Shown piece by piece: positions 29,502 to 37,778 of a stretch of 64,000 nucleotides of DNA. The notes beneath the pieces are model-generated. The model did not search any database. It was not told the DNA's origin and worked only from the letters and a program-made list of their open reading frames with translations. How positions within the stretch are numbered: the first letter of the stretch is position 1; each line of letters begins with the position of its first letter. The position numbers were made by a program, and so were the translations under genes. The stretch is from Conexibacter woesei Iso977N (GTDB taxonomy: Bacteria > Actinomycetota > Thermoleophilia > Solirubrobacterales > Solirubrobacteraceae): assembly GCF_000424625.1 (NCBI RefSeq), contig NZ_AUKG01000001.1:868001-932000 (forward strand), in the 5' to 3' direction.

Positions 29502-31218
29502 CGCCCTGGGCCGCCCGGTCGCCGGGCCGCTCGCGTTCGTCATCGCCGGGATCGTGCTGGTCCCGGCGCTGCTGAGCGACTACTACATCTTCCTCGCGAC
29601 GACCGCGGTGATCGCGGCCGTCGCGCTGCAGAGCCTCGGCGTGGTCTCCGGCCGCGCGGGGATGCTGAGCCTGTGCCAGATGTCGTTCGCCGCGATCGGC
29701 GCCTACACGGTCGCGTGGCTCAACGTCCACCACGCGCCGGGCGACCTGTTGTTGTGGATCCTGCTCGGCGGCCTGGCGGCGGTGCCGTTCGGCCTCGCGA
29801 TCGGGCTGCCGTCGCTGCGCCTGCGCGGGATCAACCTCGCGGTCGCGACGCTCGGCTTCGCGACCTGCGCGGACGTCGTGCTCGGCTCGACGTCGTTCCC
29901 GGGGCAGACCGACTTCATCGCGGTCCCGCGGCCGTCGTCGTTCCTGACCGACACGCAGTACTTCAAGCTCTGCCTGATCGTCTTCGGGATCGTCGCGGTC
30001 GTCCTCGCGCTGATCTCGCGCACGCGGCTGGGCGCGTCGTGGACGTCGATCGCGCACTCCGAGCGCGCGACCGCCGCGCACGGCGTGAGCGTGCCCCGGA
30101 GCAAGTTGTCGGCCTTCGCGCTGAGCTCGTTCATCGCGGGCATCAGCGGTGGGCTGCTCGCCGGCCAGCTCGGGACGCTGGTCGCCGACAACTTCAACAT
30201 CATGCAGTCGCTCGTGCTGTTCGCGCTGGCGACGATGGCCGGCTCGCAGTACGCCGAGGGCGCGGTCTTCGGCGGCGTGCTGAGCGCGTTCTTCCCGGAG
30301 CTGCTGCGGCGCCTGCACTGGGCCCAGGACCTCGGGAACATCTTCTTCGCCGTCGGCGCCACGCAGGCGCTGAGCGCGGGGACGACGCAGAGCGAGGCGC
30401 TGCGCGGCCTGCTGCGCCGGCACCGCCCGAAGCGCCCGGTGCCGGAGCCGCCGCCGGCCGACGCGCTGCCGCCCGCGCCCGAGCGCGCGCGCAGCGACAA
30501 GCCCGCGCTGGCCGTCCGCGGCCTGCGCGTCGAGTACGGGTCGATCAGGGCGCTGGACGGCGTCGACCTCGTGGTGCCGCAGAAGTCGGTCGCCGCGCTC
30601 GTCGGCCCCAACGGCGCGGGCAAGTCCACGTTCATCGACGCGGTCTCCGGCTTCCTGGCGCGCTACGACGGGACCGTCGAGCTCGACGGCCGCCCGCTCG
30701 AGGGCCTGACCGCGTCCGAGCGCGCCCGTGCAGGCGTGCGGCGCACGTTCCAGCAGACGCGGATCGCGCCCGACCTCACGGTCGGGCAGTACCTGCGCCT
30801 CGCGGTCGGCCGGTCGCTGACCACCCGCGAGCTCGACGCGCTGCTGGCGTGGCTGGGCTGCCCGCCCGCGTCGGCGCGGATCGCCGAGGTCGACGTCGGG
30901 TCGCGGCGCGCGGTCGACGTCGCCGCGGTCGTCGCGGCGCGGCCGCGGCTGGTGATGCTCGACGAGCCCGCCGCCGGGCAGGCGCACGACGAGTCGGTCG
31001 CGCTGGCCCAGCGGATCGCCGACCTGCCCGCGCGCTTCGGCACGTCGGTCCTGCTGGTCGAGCACGACATCGACCTGGTGCGCGTGTGCAGCTCCAGCGT
31101 CACCGTCCTGGACTTCGGCGTGGTCATCGCGTCGGGCGCTCCGGACGAGACGCTCGCCGCGCCCGAGGTCGTCAAGGCCTACCTCGGCGTGCCCGAGGAC
31201 CAGGAGGTGACAGTGTGA
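29488..31218 (+). CDS. ABC importer fused permease-ATPase (LivM-LivG), importer 1
   Basis: A 576-residue fusion. Residues about 1-310 are a LivM permease with SGRAGMLSLCQMSFAAIGAY and the TRLGASWTSIAHSERATAA coupling loop. After a Pro-rich linker, residues about 337-570 are the LivG ATPase: Walker A GPNGAGKST, Q-loop in RRTFQQTRIAPDLT, Walker B LVMLDEPAAG and the H-loop LVEHDIDLV. The signature motif is degenerate: VDVGSRRAVDVAAVV stands where LSYGQQRRLEIAR is usual. The stop overlaps LivF (GTGA). Confidence 0.92.
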   Translation: MKRVSALGRPVAGPLAFVIAGIVLVPALLSDYYIFLATTAVIAAVALQSLGVVSGRAGMLSLCQMSFAAIGAYTVAWLNVHHAPGDLLLWILLGGLAAVPFGLAIGLPSLRLRGINLAVATLGFATCADVVLGSTSFPGQTDFIAVPRPSSFLTDTQYFKLCLIVFGIVAVVLALISRTRLGASWTSIAHSERATAAHGVSVPRSKLSAFALSSFIAGISGGLLAGQLGTLVADNFNIMQSLVLFALATMAGSQYAEGAVFGGVLSAFFPELLRRLHWAQDLGNIFFAVGATQALSAGTTQSEALRGLLRRHRPKRPVPEPPPADALPPAPERARSDKPALAVRGLRVEYGSIRALDGVDLVVPQKSVAALVGPNGAGKSTFIDAVSGFLARYDGTVELDGRPLEGLTASERARAGVRRTFQQTRIAPDLTVGQYLRLAVGRSLTTRELDALLAWLGCPPASARIAEVDVGSRRAVDVAAVVAARPRLVMLDEPAAGQAHDESVALAQRIADLPARFGTSVLLVEHDIDLVRVCSSSVTVLDFGVVIASGAPDETLAAPEVVKAYLGVPEDQEVTV

Positions 31219-31952
31219 GTGGCGAGCAGAAGCAACTCCTACACATTGACGAGTTGTCGGTCGACCGGGCCGGACTGCCGATCGTCCGCGACGCGTCGCT
31301 GACCGTCGAGGCCGGCAAGATCACCGTGTTGCTCGGCGCCAACGGCGCGGGCAAGACCACGCTGCTGGACGGCCTGTCGGGCGCGGCGCGCTCGCGCGCC
31401 GGCCGCGTCCTGCTCGACGGCGAGGACATCGCCAGGCTGCGGCCCGCGCGGCGTGCCCGCGCCGGGCTCGCGCACGTCGAGCAGGGCCGCACGGTCTTCA
31501 GGAACCTCTCGACGATCGACAACCTGCGCGTCGGGTTGCACCCGGAGTCCGCGATCCCCGAGGCGTTCACGCTGTTCCCGGAGCTGGAGAAGCGCCGCGA
31601 CGTCGCGGCCGGCCTGCTGTCGGGCGGCGAGCAGCAGATGCTCGTGATCGCCCGCGCGCTGGTCGGCGCGCCGAAGGTGCTGCTGATCGACGAGATGTCG
31701 CTCGGCCTCGCGCCGATCGTCATCCAGCGCCTGATGCGCGCGGTGCGTGACCTCGCCGACCGCAAGGGCGTCGGGATCCTGCTCGTCGAGCAGTTCGCCC
31801 ACCTCGCGCTCGCGGTCGCCGACCGCGCCTACGTGCTCAGCCGTGGCGAGGTCGTCTACGACGGCGCGCCGGCCGCGCTGCGCGGCGACGAGGAGCTGCT
31901 GCGGCGGCTGTACCTCGGCGAGGCGGCGACCCCGCCCGCGGCGGTCGCCTGA
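31215..31952 (+). CDS. livF: ABC importer ATPase (LivF type), importer 1
   Basis: A 245-residue ATPase with Walker A GANGAGKTT, the LivF-typical EQGRTVFRNLSTIDNL, an intact signature LLSGGEQQM, Walker B VLLIDEMSLGLAP and the H-loop LVEQFAHLAL. GTG 31215 overlaps the stop of the fused gene. It pairs with the LivG half of the fusion; the intact signature here could compensate for the degenerate one there. Last gene of the importer operon. Confidence 0.93.
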   Translation: MSGEQKQLLHIDELSVDRAGLPIVRDASLTVEAGKITVLLGANGAGKTTLLDGLSGAARSRAGRVLLDGEDIARLRPARRARAGLAHVEQGRTVFRNLSTIDNLRVGLHPESAIPEAFTLFPELEKRRDVAAGLLSGGEQQMLVIARALVGAPKVLLIDEMSLGLAPIVIQRLMRAVRDLADRKGVGILLVEQFAHLALAVADRAYVLSRGEVVYDGAPAALRGDEELLRRLYLGEAATPPAAVA

Positions 31953-31981
31953 CCCGAACCGATCAACTATGACTGATCTCG

Positions 31982-32005
31982 ATACGACACAATGTCGTAT
32001 AGGAT
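31982..32005 (+). promoter_or_regulatory. Double inverted repeat and island operator upstream of the APC permease
   Basis: ATACGACA (31982-31989) and TGTCGTAT (31993-32000) form a perfect 8-base inverted repeat with a 3-base centre. The right arm overlaps the island operator GTCGTATAGGAT (31994-32005), whose TAGGAT is a -10 box for the permease gene. Two regulators could therefore act on one promoter, or one regulator could bind two frames. Confidence 0.6.
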
Positions 32006-32065
32006 CGCCGAACATACGACCAAGTGACGGTAGGCGCCGCAAGCCGTCAGGCAGAGGATGGAACC

Positions 32066-33508
32066 GTGACCTCCATCGCCACCACCACGTCGTCCGAGCC
32101 GCCGACCCCGCCCACGGGCGGCGGCGGAGACCACCACGACGGCCACTACAAGCAGGAGCTGCACCGGGCGCTCAACGTGCTCGGCAACGTCGCGATCACC
32201 GTCTCGGCGATCACGCCGGCCTCGTCGGTGTTCATCATCATCCCGGTGCTGCTGGTCACGGTCGGCAGCGCGACGTTCCTCGCGCTGGCGATCGCCGCGT
32301 TCATCGGCGCGGCGATGTCGCTGTGCTGGGCCGAGCTCGGCGCGGCCTACCCGATCGCCGGCGGCGACTACGCCATCATCAACCGCGTGCTCGGCCGCGC
32401 GGCCGGGTTCGTCTCGCTCGTCCTCACCGGCCCGGTCGCCGCGGCGTTCATCCCCGCGGTCATCGCGCTCGGCATGGCGCAGTACCTGAGCGTCGTGTTC
32501 TCGATGGACGCCAAGACGCTGGCCGCGATCGTGATCGCGCTGGCGACCGTCGTCGCGGTCTTCGGGATCCGCTTCAACGCGGTCGTCACCGGGATCTTCC
32601 TGTCCTGCGAGCTGCTGGCGTTGTTGGTGGTGTCGGCGCTCGGCCTGATCCACATCCAGCAGCCGGTCAGCGAGCTGTTCTCGCCGCACGTCTGGGACGC
32701 GACCGGCCACGCGACGACCGTGTCGCTGTCGATGATCCTGTCGGGCGTGGCGATCGCGATCTTCGCCTACAACGGCTACGCCAACGCCTTGAACTTCGTC
32801 GAGGAGACCGAGGGGCCGTCGAAGGGCATCGCCAAGGCGATCCTGTGGTCGCTGACGATCGCGGTGGTCTTCGAGCTGGTCCCGATCACGCTGGCGCTGC
32901 TCGGCACGCCGTCGCTGGCGGCCTTCACCAACGACGCGAGCCCGATGCAGTACCTGATGACCACGTTGGGGTCCAAGACGCTCAACGACATCATCTCGCT
33001 CGCGATCGCCGCCGCGATCCTCAACGCGGTCATCGCGATCCTGCTGCAGTGCGCGCGGATCATGTGGTCCAGCGGCCGCGACCGCGCCTGGCCCGGGCCG
33101 GTCAACAAGGTCTTCTGCGCCGTGCACCCGCAGCTGAAGACGCCGTGGCTGGCGACGATCGTCGTCGGCGCGGTCGGCGTGATCCTGGTGCTGACCGTCG
33201 ACGTCGTGACGCTGTCGACCTGGACCGGCGTCACCCTGGCCATCGACTACGCGATGATCGCGCTGGCCGCGATCCTCAGCCGCGTGCGCCGCCCGGACCT
33301 CGACCGCCCCTACCGGATGCCGCTCTGGCCCGTCGCGCCGATCGTCGGCCTGGTCGGCTGCTGCGTCATCTTGTACGAGCAGGCCTGGAAGGACCTGCGC
33401 GTCGGCATCATCATCGTGGTCGTGTCCCTCCTCTACTACGGCGTGTTCCTGCACCCGCGGCGCAAGACCCACTGGTTGATCCTCAACGCGACGAGCGACC
33501 AGGGCTGA
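32066..33508 (+). CDS. APC-family amino acid/amine permease
   Basis: A transporter of about 480 residues with some twelve hydrophobic helices. The first helix has the APC pattern ITVSAITPASSVFIIIPVLL, then a conserved GAAYPIAGGDYAIINRVLG loop after helix 2 and AYNGYANALNFVEETEGP in helix 6. GTG 32066 (after AGAGGATGG) is preferred; GTG 32024 would add 14 residues. APC permeases carry amino acids, polyamines or arylamines. It shares a TGATG overlap with the P1 peptidase gene, so an amino compound is probably taken up and then cleaved. Confidence 0.88.
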   Translation: MTSIATTTSSEPPTPPTGGGGDHHDGHYKQELHRALNVLGNVAITVSAITPASSVFIIIPVLLVTVGSATFLALAIAAFIGAAMSLCWAELGAAYPIAGGDYAIINRVLGRAAGFVSLVLTGPVAAAFIPAVIALGMAQYLSVVFSMDAKTLAAIVIALATVVAVFGIRFNAVVTGIFLSCELLALLVVSALGLIHIQQPVSELFSPHVWDATGHATTVSLSMILSGVAIAIFAYNGYANALNFVEETEGPSKGIAKAILWSLTIAVVFELVPITLALLGTPSLAAFTNDASPMQYLMTTLGSKTLNDIISLAIAAAILNAVIAILLQCARIMWSSGRDRAWPGPVNKVFCAVHPQLKTPWLATIVVGAVGVILVLTVDVVTLSTWTGVTLAIDYAMIALAAILSRVRRPDLDRPYRMPLWPVAPIVGLVGCCVILYEQAWKDLRVGIIIVVVSLLYYGVFLHPRRKTHWLILNATSDQG

Positions 33509-34608
33509 TGCGGGCCCGTGACCTCGGCCTGACGATCGGATCGCTGCCGACCGGCCCGCAGAACGCGATCACCGACGTGCCCGGCGTCCGGGTCGGGCAC
33601 GCGACCCGGATCGAGGGCGACGGCCCGCTCGACGTCGGGCGCGGCCCGGTCCGGACGGGCGTGACGCTCGTCCTGCCCGCGGCCGATCCATGGGCGCACC
33701 CGGTCTTCGCGGGCGCGCACCGGCTCAACGGCAACGGCGAGATGACCGGCCTGGAGTGGGTCCGGGAGTCCGGGCTGCTGACCGGGCCGGTCGGGCTGAC
33801 CAACACGCACTCGGTCGGCGTCGTGCGCGACGCGCTCGTCGCCGAGCACGCGCGCCGCCACGGGCACAACGGGCTGTTCTGGTCGCTGCCGGTCGTGGCC
33901 GAGACGTGGGACGGGTTGTTGAACGACATCGACGGCCAGCACGTGACCGCCCACGACGTGACCGCCGCATTGGCGGCGGCCGACGACGGGCCGGTCGCCG
34001 AGGGCGGCGTCGGGTCCGGGACCGGGATGGTCTGCCACGAGTTCAAGGGCGGCATCGGGACGTCGTCGCGCGTGACCGCGGACGGCTACACGGTCGGCGT
34101 GCTGGTCCAGGCCAACCACGGCCGCCGCTCGCGGCTGACGGTCGAGGGCGTCCCGGTCGGGCGCAGGCTCGGTCCGGACGTCGTGCCGGTGCCCGCGCCG
34201 CCGCTGCCCTCGCCCGCAGGCGCCGGCGGCGGGTCGATCATCGTGGTCGTCGCGACCGACGCGCCGCTGTTGCCGCACCAGTGCACGCGGCTGGCGCAGC
34301 GCGCGACGATCGGGATCGCCCGGATCGGCGGGACCGGCGAGCACTTCAGCGGCGACCTGTTCCTGGCCTTCGCCACCGGCAACGGCGAGCTGCACGCCGA
34401 CAGCTACGACGACCTCGGGCCCAAGGAGGTCGCGCTGCGCGCGGTCGGCAACGCCTACATGGACCCGCTGTTCGACGCGGCGATCGAGGCGACCGAGGAG
34501 GCGATCGTCAACGCGATGGTCGCCGCCGAGACGGTCACCGGCCGCGACGGCGTGACCGCGCACGCGATCCCGCACGACGCGCTGCGCGAGCTCGTGCTCG
34601 CGGCGTAG
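33508..34608 (+). CDS. P1-family peptidase (DmpA/L-aminopeptidase type)
   Basis: A 366-residue N-terminal-nucleophile hydrolase. Seen: the family start AITDVPGVRVGHAT, LTNTHSVGVVRDA, and the processing-site region GVGSGTGMVCHEFKGGIGTSS, where members cleave themselves and free a catalytic residue. The C-terminal half has SGDLFLAFATGN. Relatives are D-/L-aminopeptidases or beta-peptidyl amidases. Its start overlaps the permease stop. Together they could import and split an aminoacyl or beta-aminoacyl amide. Confidence 0.9.
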   Translation: MRARDLGLTIGSLPTGPQNAITDVPGVRVGHATRIEGDGPLDVGRGPVRTGVTLVLPAADPWAHPVFAGAHRLNGNGEMTGLEWVRESGLLTGPVGLTNTHSVGVVRDALVAEHARRHGHNGLFWSLPVVAETWDGLLNDIDGQHVTAHDVTAALAAADDGPVAEGGVGSGTGMVCHEFKGGIGTSSRVTADGYTVGVLVQANHGRRSRLTVEGVPVGRRLGPDVVPVPAPPLPSPAGAGGGSIIVVVATDAPLLPHQCTRLAQRATIGIARIGGTGEHFSGDLFLAFATGNGELHADSYDDLGPKEVALRAVGNAYMDPLFDAAIEATEEAIVNAMVAAETVTGRDGVTAHAIPHDALRELVLAA

Positions 34609-34613
34609 GATTG

Positions 34614-34625
34614 ATCCTGTAGGAT
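34614..34625. promoter_or_regulatory. Island operator, copy upstream of the second MoaF-like gene
   Basis: ATCCTGTAGGAT, followed by TTCAT, differs from the palindrome consensus at one position. TAGGAT (34620-34625) is a -10 box ten bases before the ATG at 34636, as for the SnoaL-like gene. Confidence 0.65.
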
Positions 34626-34635
34626 TTCATATCTG

Positions 34636-35394
34636 ATGGCCGACCTCTACGAGTACGTCCCTCCCGCCGAGTGGAAGACCCTCAACGCGCTGGAGGGGTT
34701 CGGCACGAACTCGATCCCGCGCACGGACGGCCTCGCGGGCCGGACGTTCGCGGTGACCTACGCGGAAGGCACGACCAACACCTACACCTTCCACGACGCC
34801 GACCGGCTGACCTGGGACGCGGGCGACGAGGCCTACGCCGCGCGCGAGGTCCTGGACGACGTGTTCCTGGTGGACTTCATGGTCGCCGGTGCGCCCGGCA
34901 CCGCGGTCGTGCTCGTCCTCGACCTCGAGCGCGCGATCGTCACGGCGGTCACCTCGACGGTCGGCGACGGCGAGATCGCGGTCAGCGAGGTCGTCGAGCA
35001 CGGCACGCTCGAAGGCGCGGCGCCCGGCGCCAGGCACGAGCGCACCGGCGCGATGGTCGGCAGGCGCGTCCAGTACATCTACGACGCCGACCACGCCTAC
35101 GAGCACGTCTACCTCAACGACTCGACCTACGCGTGGCACTGCATCGAGGGCGCCGAGAAGGGCCAGGCCGACGCCGAGCCGACGCTGGCCTACGAGATCC
35201 GGCCCGACGTCTACCTGTTCACGTGGCGCGAGCGCGTCGTCCCGTGCGACGGCATCGTCGTCATCGACTGGGTCAACCTGCGCAACAACGGCCGGATCTT
35301 CGGCTGGGACACGGCGGACGAGGCCTACAACTCGATCCGCATGGGCGCCCGCGCGGTCGTCCTGAACACCACCGAGCACGCACCGCTCACCTAG
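34636..35394 (+). CDS. MoaF-like protein (copy 2)
   Basis: A 252-residue protein similar in layout to that at 21713-22498 and matching the MoaF two-part barrel: FGTNSIPRTDGLAGRTFAVT at the start and VYLNDSTYAWHCIEGAEKG in the C-terminal part, where copy 1 has VYLSSERYAWQCLEGVQRG. In Klebsiella, moaF belongs to the monoamine-inducible regulon, but its function is not known. It leads a two-gene unit with an SDR and has its own operator ten bases upstream. Confidence 0.75.
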   Translation: MADLYEYVPPAEWKTLNALEGFGTNSIPRTDGLAGRTFAVTYAEGTTNTYTFHDADRLTWDAGDEAYAAREVLDDVFLVDFMVAGAPGTAVVLVLDLERAIVTAVTSTVGDGEIAVSEVVEHGTLEGAAPGARHERTGAMVGRRVQYIYDADHAYEHVYLNDSTYAWHCIEGAEKGQADAEPTLAYEIRPDVYLFTWRERVVPCDGIVVIDWVNLRNNGRIFGWDTADEAYNSIRMGARAVVLNTTEHAPLT

Positions 35395-35398
35395 CGCC

Positions 35399-36133
35399 TT
35401 GGACCTCGGGCTGGCCGGGCGGTCGGTGCTCGTCACCGGCGGCGCGTCGGGGATCGGCGCGGCGTGCGTGCGCGTGCTGTGCGACGAGGGCGCGCGGGTG
35501 ACGGTCCTGGACCGCGACCCGCGCGGCGCCGGCGCCGCGGGCGCCGAGGCGTTCGTGCGCGCCGACGTCGCCGTCGAGGCCGACGTCCGCAGCGCGCTGC
35601 GGACGGTCGCGGCGCGCGGGCCGCTGGACGCGGTCGTCTGCTGCGCCGGGATCTCCGGCCCCGTCGGGACGCCGGCGCATCAAGTTGATGTGGAAGCGTG
35701 GGACGCCGTGATGGCCGTCAACGCGCGCGGGCCGTTCCTGGTCGCCAAGCACGCGCAACCGCTGCTCGCGGCGCGCCCGGGCGCGGCGATCGTCTTCGTC
35801 GCCTCCGACTCCGCGCTCGTCGCCGCGCCCGGGATGGCGCCCTACTGCGCCTCGAAGGGCGCGCTGCTGATGCTCGCCCGCGCGCTGTCGGTCGACCTCG
35901 CGCCCGACGGGATCCGCGTCAACTGCGTCTGCCCGTCGATCGTCGACACGCCGATGTCGCGCGGCGACCTCGCGCTGCCCGACGGGTTCGCCGGCCAGGA
36001 CTTCCCGGTCATCGACGCGTCCGAGGTCGCACGTCATGTCGCGTACCTCGCGTCGCCGCTGAGCGCCGCGGTCAACGGCGCCGCGCTGGTCGCCGACCAC
36101 GGCTTCCTGGCCCGATCGGGCTTCCCGGCCTGA
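35399..36133 (+). CDS. Short-chain dehydrogenase/reductase
   Basis: A 244-residue SDR with TGGASGIG, VVCCAGISG, the catalytic Ser in VASDSAL and YCASK. The start is TTG 35399, four bases after the MoaF-like stop; no better start exists before the Rossmann fold. It ends 44 bases before the GntR gene. Together with the MoaF-like protein it forms a small operon of the island regulon. Confidence 0.88.
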   Translation: MDLGLAGRSVLVTGGASGIGAACVRVLCDEGARVTVLDRDPRGAGAAGAEAFVRADVAVEADVRSALRTVAARGPLDAVVCCAGISGPVGTPAHQVDVEAWDAVMAVNARGPFLVAKHAQPLLAARPGAAIVFVASDSALVAAPGMAPYCASKGALLMLARALSVDLAPDGIRVNCVCPSIVDTPMSRGDLALPDGFAGQDFPVIDASEVARHVAYLASPLSAAVNGAALVADHGFLARSGFPA

Positions 36134-36157
36134 TCCGATCACATCGCCATCATCCAG

Positions 36158-36169
36158 ACCATCTAGGAT
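36158..36169. promoter_or_regulatory. Weak island operator upstream of the GntR regulator
   Basis: ACCATCTAGGAT keeps only the right half CTAGGAT of the palindrome. It lies eight bases before GTG 36178. If real, it would allow the regulator to control its own gene; the match is poor. Confidence 0.3.
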
Positions 36170-36177
36170 CGTTAACC

Positions 36178-36864
36178 GTGCCGGCGGCCAAGCAGACCAA
36201 GCAGGAGCGTGTCTACCAGGCGATCCGTGAGCGGATCCTGAGCGGGCAGTGGGGTCCGGGCTACCGCGTGGTGATCGACGCGCTCGCCGAGGAGTTCGAG
36301 GTCTCGGCGCTGCCGGTCCGCGAGGCGATCCGGCGCCTGGAGGCCGAGGGCCTCGTGATCTACCGCCCGAACGCGGGCGCGCAGGTCGCGCCGGCCGAGC
36401 CCGGGCTGTTCGACGAGGAGATGACGGTCCTCGCGGTCCTGGAGGGCTACGCGACCGCGCTCGCCGCGCCCGAGCTCAGCAAGACGGACCTCAGGGCGCT
36501 CAAGGGCTTCACGCAGGAGATGGTCGGCGCGATGGAGGCGATGGACTCGCTCGCCTTCGGCCGCCACAACCAGGCCTTCCACAACCTGATCTACGAACGC
36601 TGCCCGAACGCGACGCTCGTCGCGAGCCTGCGCGACGTCGCCCGCCGCCTGGACGCGATCCGCCGCACGGTCTTCGTGCAGATCCCGTACCGCGGCTCGC
36701 AGTCGGTCGCCGAGCACCGCGAGCTGATCAGGCTGATCGAGAAGCGCGCGCCGGCCGGCGACATCGAGGCCGCCGCCCGCGCGCACAAGCTCCACACGGT
36801 CGAGTCCTTCCGCGCCTGGCAGAGGGAACGCGCCGAAGCGGGCGACGTGCCCGCCTCGGCGTAG
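36178..36864 (+). CDS. GntR/FCD-family transcriptional regulator (copy 1)
   Basis: A 228-residue regulator of the FadR subfamily. The N-terminal winged helix has QERVYQAIRERILSG and VSALPVREAIRRLEAEGLV; the helical FCD domain follows (about 90-215) with the metal-ligand-like NQAFHNLIYERCPN and SVAEHRELIRLIE. Ligands of this class are often acids or acyl-CoAs. It is very similar to the regulator at 47482. Both lie inside the island, and FCD regulators bind short palindromes with a TA-rich core, so these two are the prime candidates for the repeated operator. Confidence 0.93.
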   Translation: MPAAKQTKQERVYQAIRERILSGQWGPGYRVVIDALAEEFEVSALPVREAIRRLEAEGLVIYRPNAGAQVAPAEPGLFDEEMTVLAVLEGYATALAAPELSKTDLRALKGFTQEMVGAMEAMDSLAFGRHNQAFHNLIYERCPNATLVASLRDVARRLDAIRRTVFVQIPYRGSQSVAEHRELIRLIEKRAPAGDIEAAARAHKLHTVESFRAWQRERAEAGDVPASA

Positions 36865-36866
36865 TC

Positions 36867-37778
36867 CTACAGGTTCAGCAGCGCCGCGACCTTCGCCTGG
36901 CCGGCCTGGCTCAGCGGCGACATCGGCTCGCGCGCGAAGCCGGAGGGCAGGACGCCCATGCGCTCCAGGACCCACTTCGCGGGGATCGGGTTGGTCTCGG
37001 CGAACGCCGCGTCGACGAGCGGGTGCAAGTCGTAGTGCAGCTGCCGGGCGCGCGCGTGGTCGCCGGCGACGAACGCGTCGTAGAGCTCGGCGACCGGCTC
37101 GGGCGCGAAGTTGCCCACGCATGACAGGTGGCCGTCGCCGCCGAGGCAGAGCATCGGGTAGCAGAGCAGCTCGATCCCGCTCAGGGCGATGAAGTCGGTC
37201 CCGCACGCGTTCAACACGTAGGAGACGTGCTCGAAGTCGCGGGTCGTCTCCTTGATCCCGACGATGTTGTCGTGCTTGCGCGCGAGCTTGGCGACCGTCT
37301 GCGGCGCGACGTCGACCGCCGCGCGGATCGGCACGTTGTAGGCGATGATCGGCAGGTCCGGGAACTCGCTCGCGACGCGCGAGTACCAGTCGAACAGGCC
37401 CTCCTGGGTCGGGCGCCCGTAGTAGGGCGTGACGACCAGCGCGGCCGCGGCGCCGAGCGCCTGGGCCTCGGCGCAGAGCGCGAACGTCTCGTCGAGCCTC
37501 GCGCTGCCGGTGCCGGGCAGGAACGGGACGCGCCCGGCGATCGCGGCGGTCGCCGCACGCATCACCGCGATGCGCTCCTCGACGGTCTGCGACGTCGGCT
37601 CGCCGGTCGAGCCGCCGACCGAGATGCCGTGGGTGCCGCGCTCCAGCTGCCAGTTCACGAGCGTCGCGACGGACTCCAGGTCCAGCGCGCCGTCGGGGTG
37701 GAACGGCGTCACCAGCGGCGTGATCGCGCCCTTGACGGAGGTGGGGTCGCCGGCGAACGGCGTGGGGGTCAGCGTCAT
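36867..37778 (-). CDS. Dihydrodipicolinate synthase-family aldolase/lyase
   Basis: A 303-residue class I aldolase of the DapA/N-acetylneuraminate lyase superfamily. The Schiff-base lysine is Lys176 in VGIKETT, the catalytic tyrosine Tyr147 in IIAYNVP, and the substrate loop is GGSTGE (Ser57 where Thr is usual in true DapA). Such enzymes make or break a C-C bond to pyruvate. Overlap with the FAH-RraA gene upstream (ATGA) ties it to meta-cleavage chemistry. It may act as the pyruvate-releasing aldolase or hydratase-aldolase rather than in lysine synthesis. Confidence 0.85.
   Translation of the reverse strand: MTLTPTPFAGDPTSVKGAITPLVTPFHPDGALDLESVATLVNWQLERGTHGISVGGSTGEPTSQTVEERIAVMRAATAAIAGRVPFLPGTGSARLDETFALCAEAQALGAAAALVVTPYYGRPTQEGLFDWYSRVASEFPDLPIIAYNVPIRAAVDVAPQTVAKLARKHDNIVGIKETTRDFEHVSYVLNACGTDFIALSGIELLCYPMLCLGGDGHLSCVGNFAPEPVAELYDAFVAGDHARARQLHYDLHPLVDAAFAETNPIPAKWVLERMGVLPSGFAREPMSPLSQAGQAKVAALLNL

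Noticed and set aside
36867-37778. Authentic dapA for lysine synthesis
   Set aside because: Ser replaces the usual Thr in the GGTTGE loop and the gene is fused by overlap to a meta-cleavage enzyme gene, so a catabolic role is more likely.
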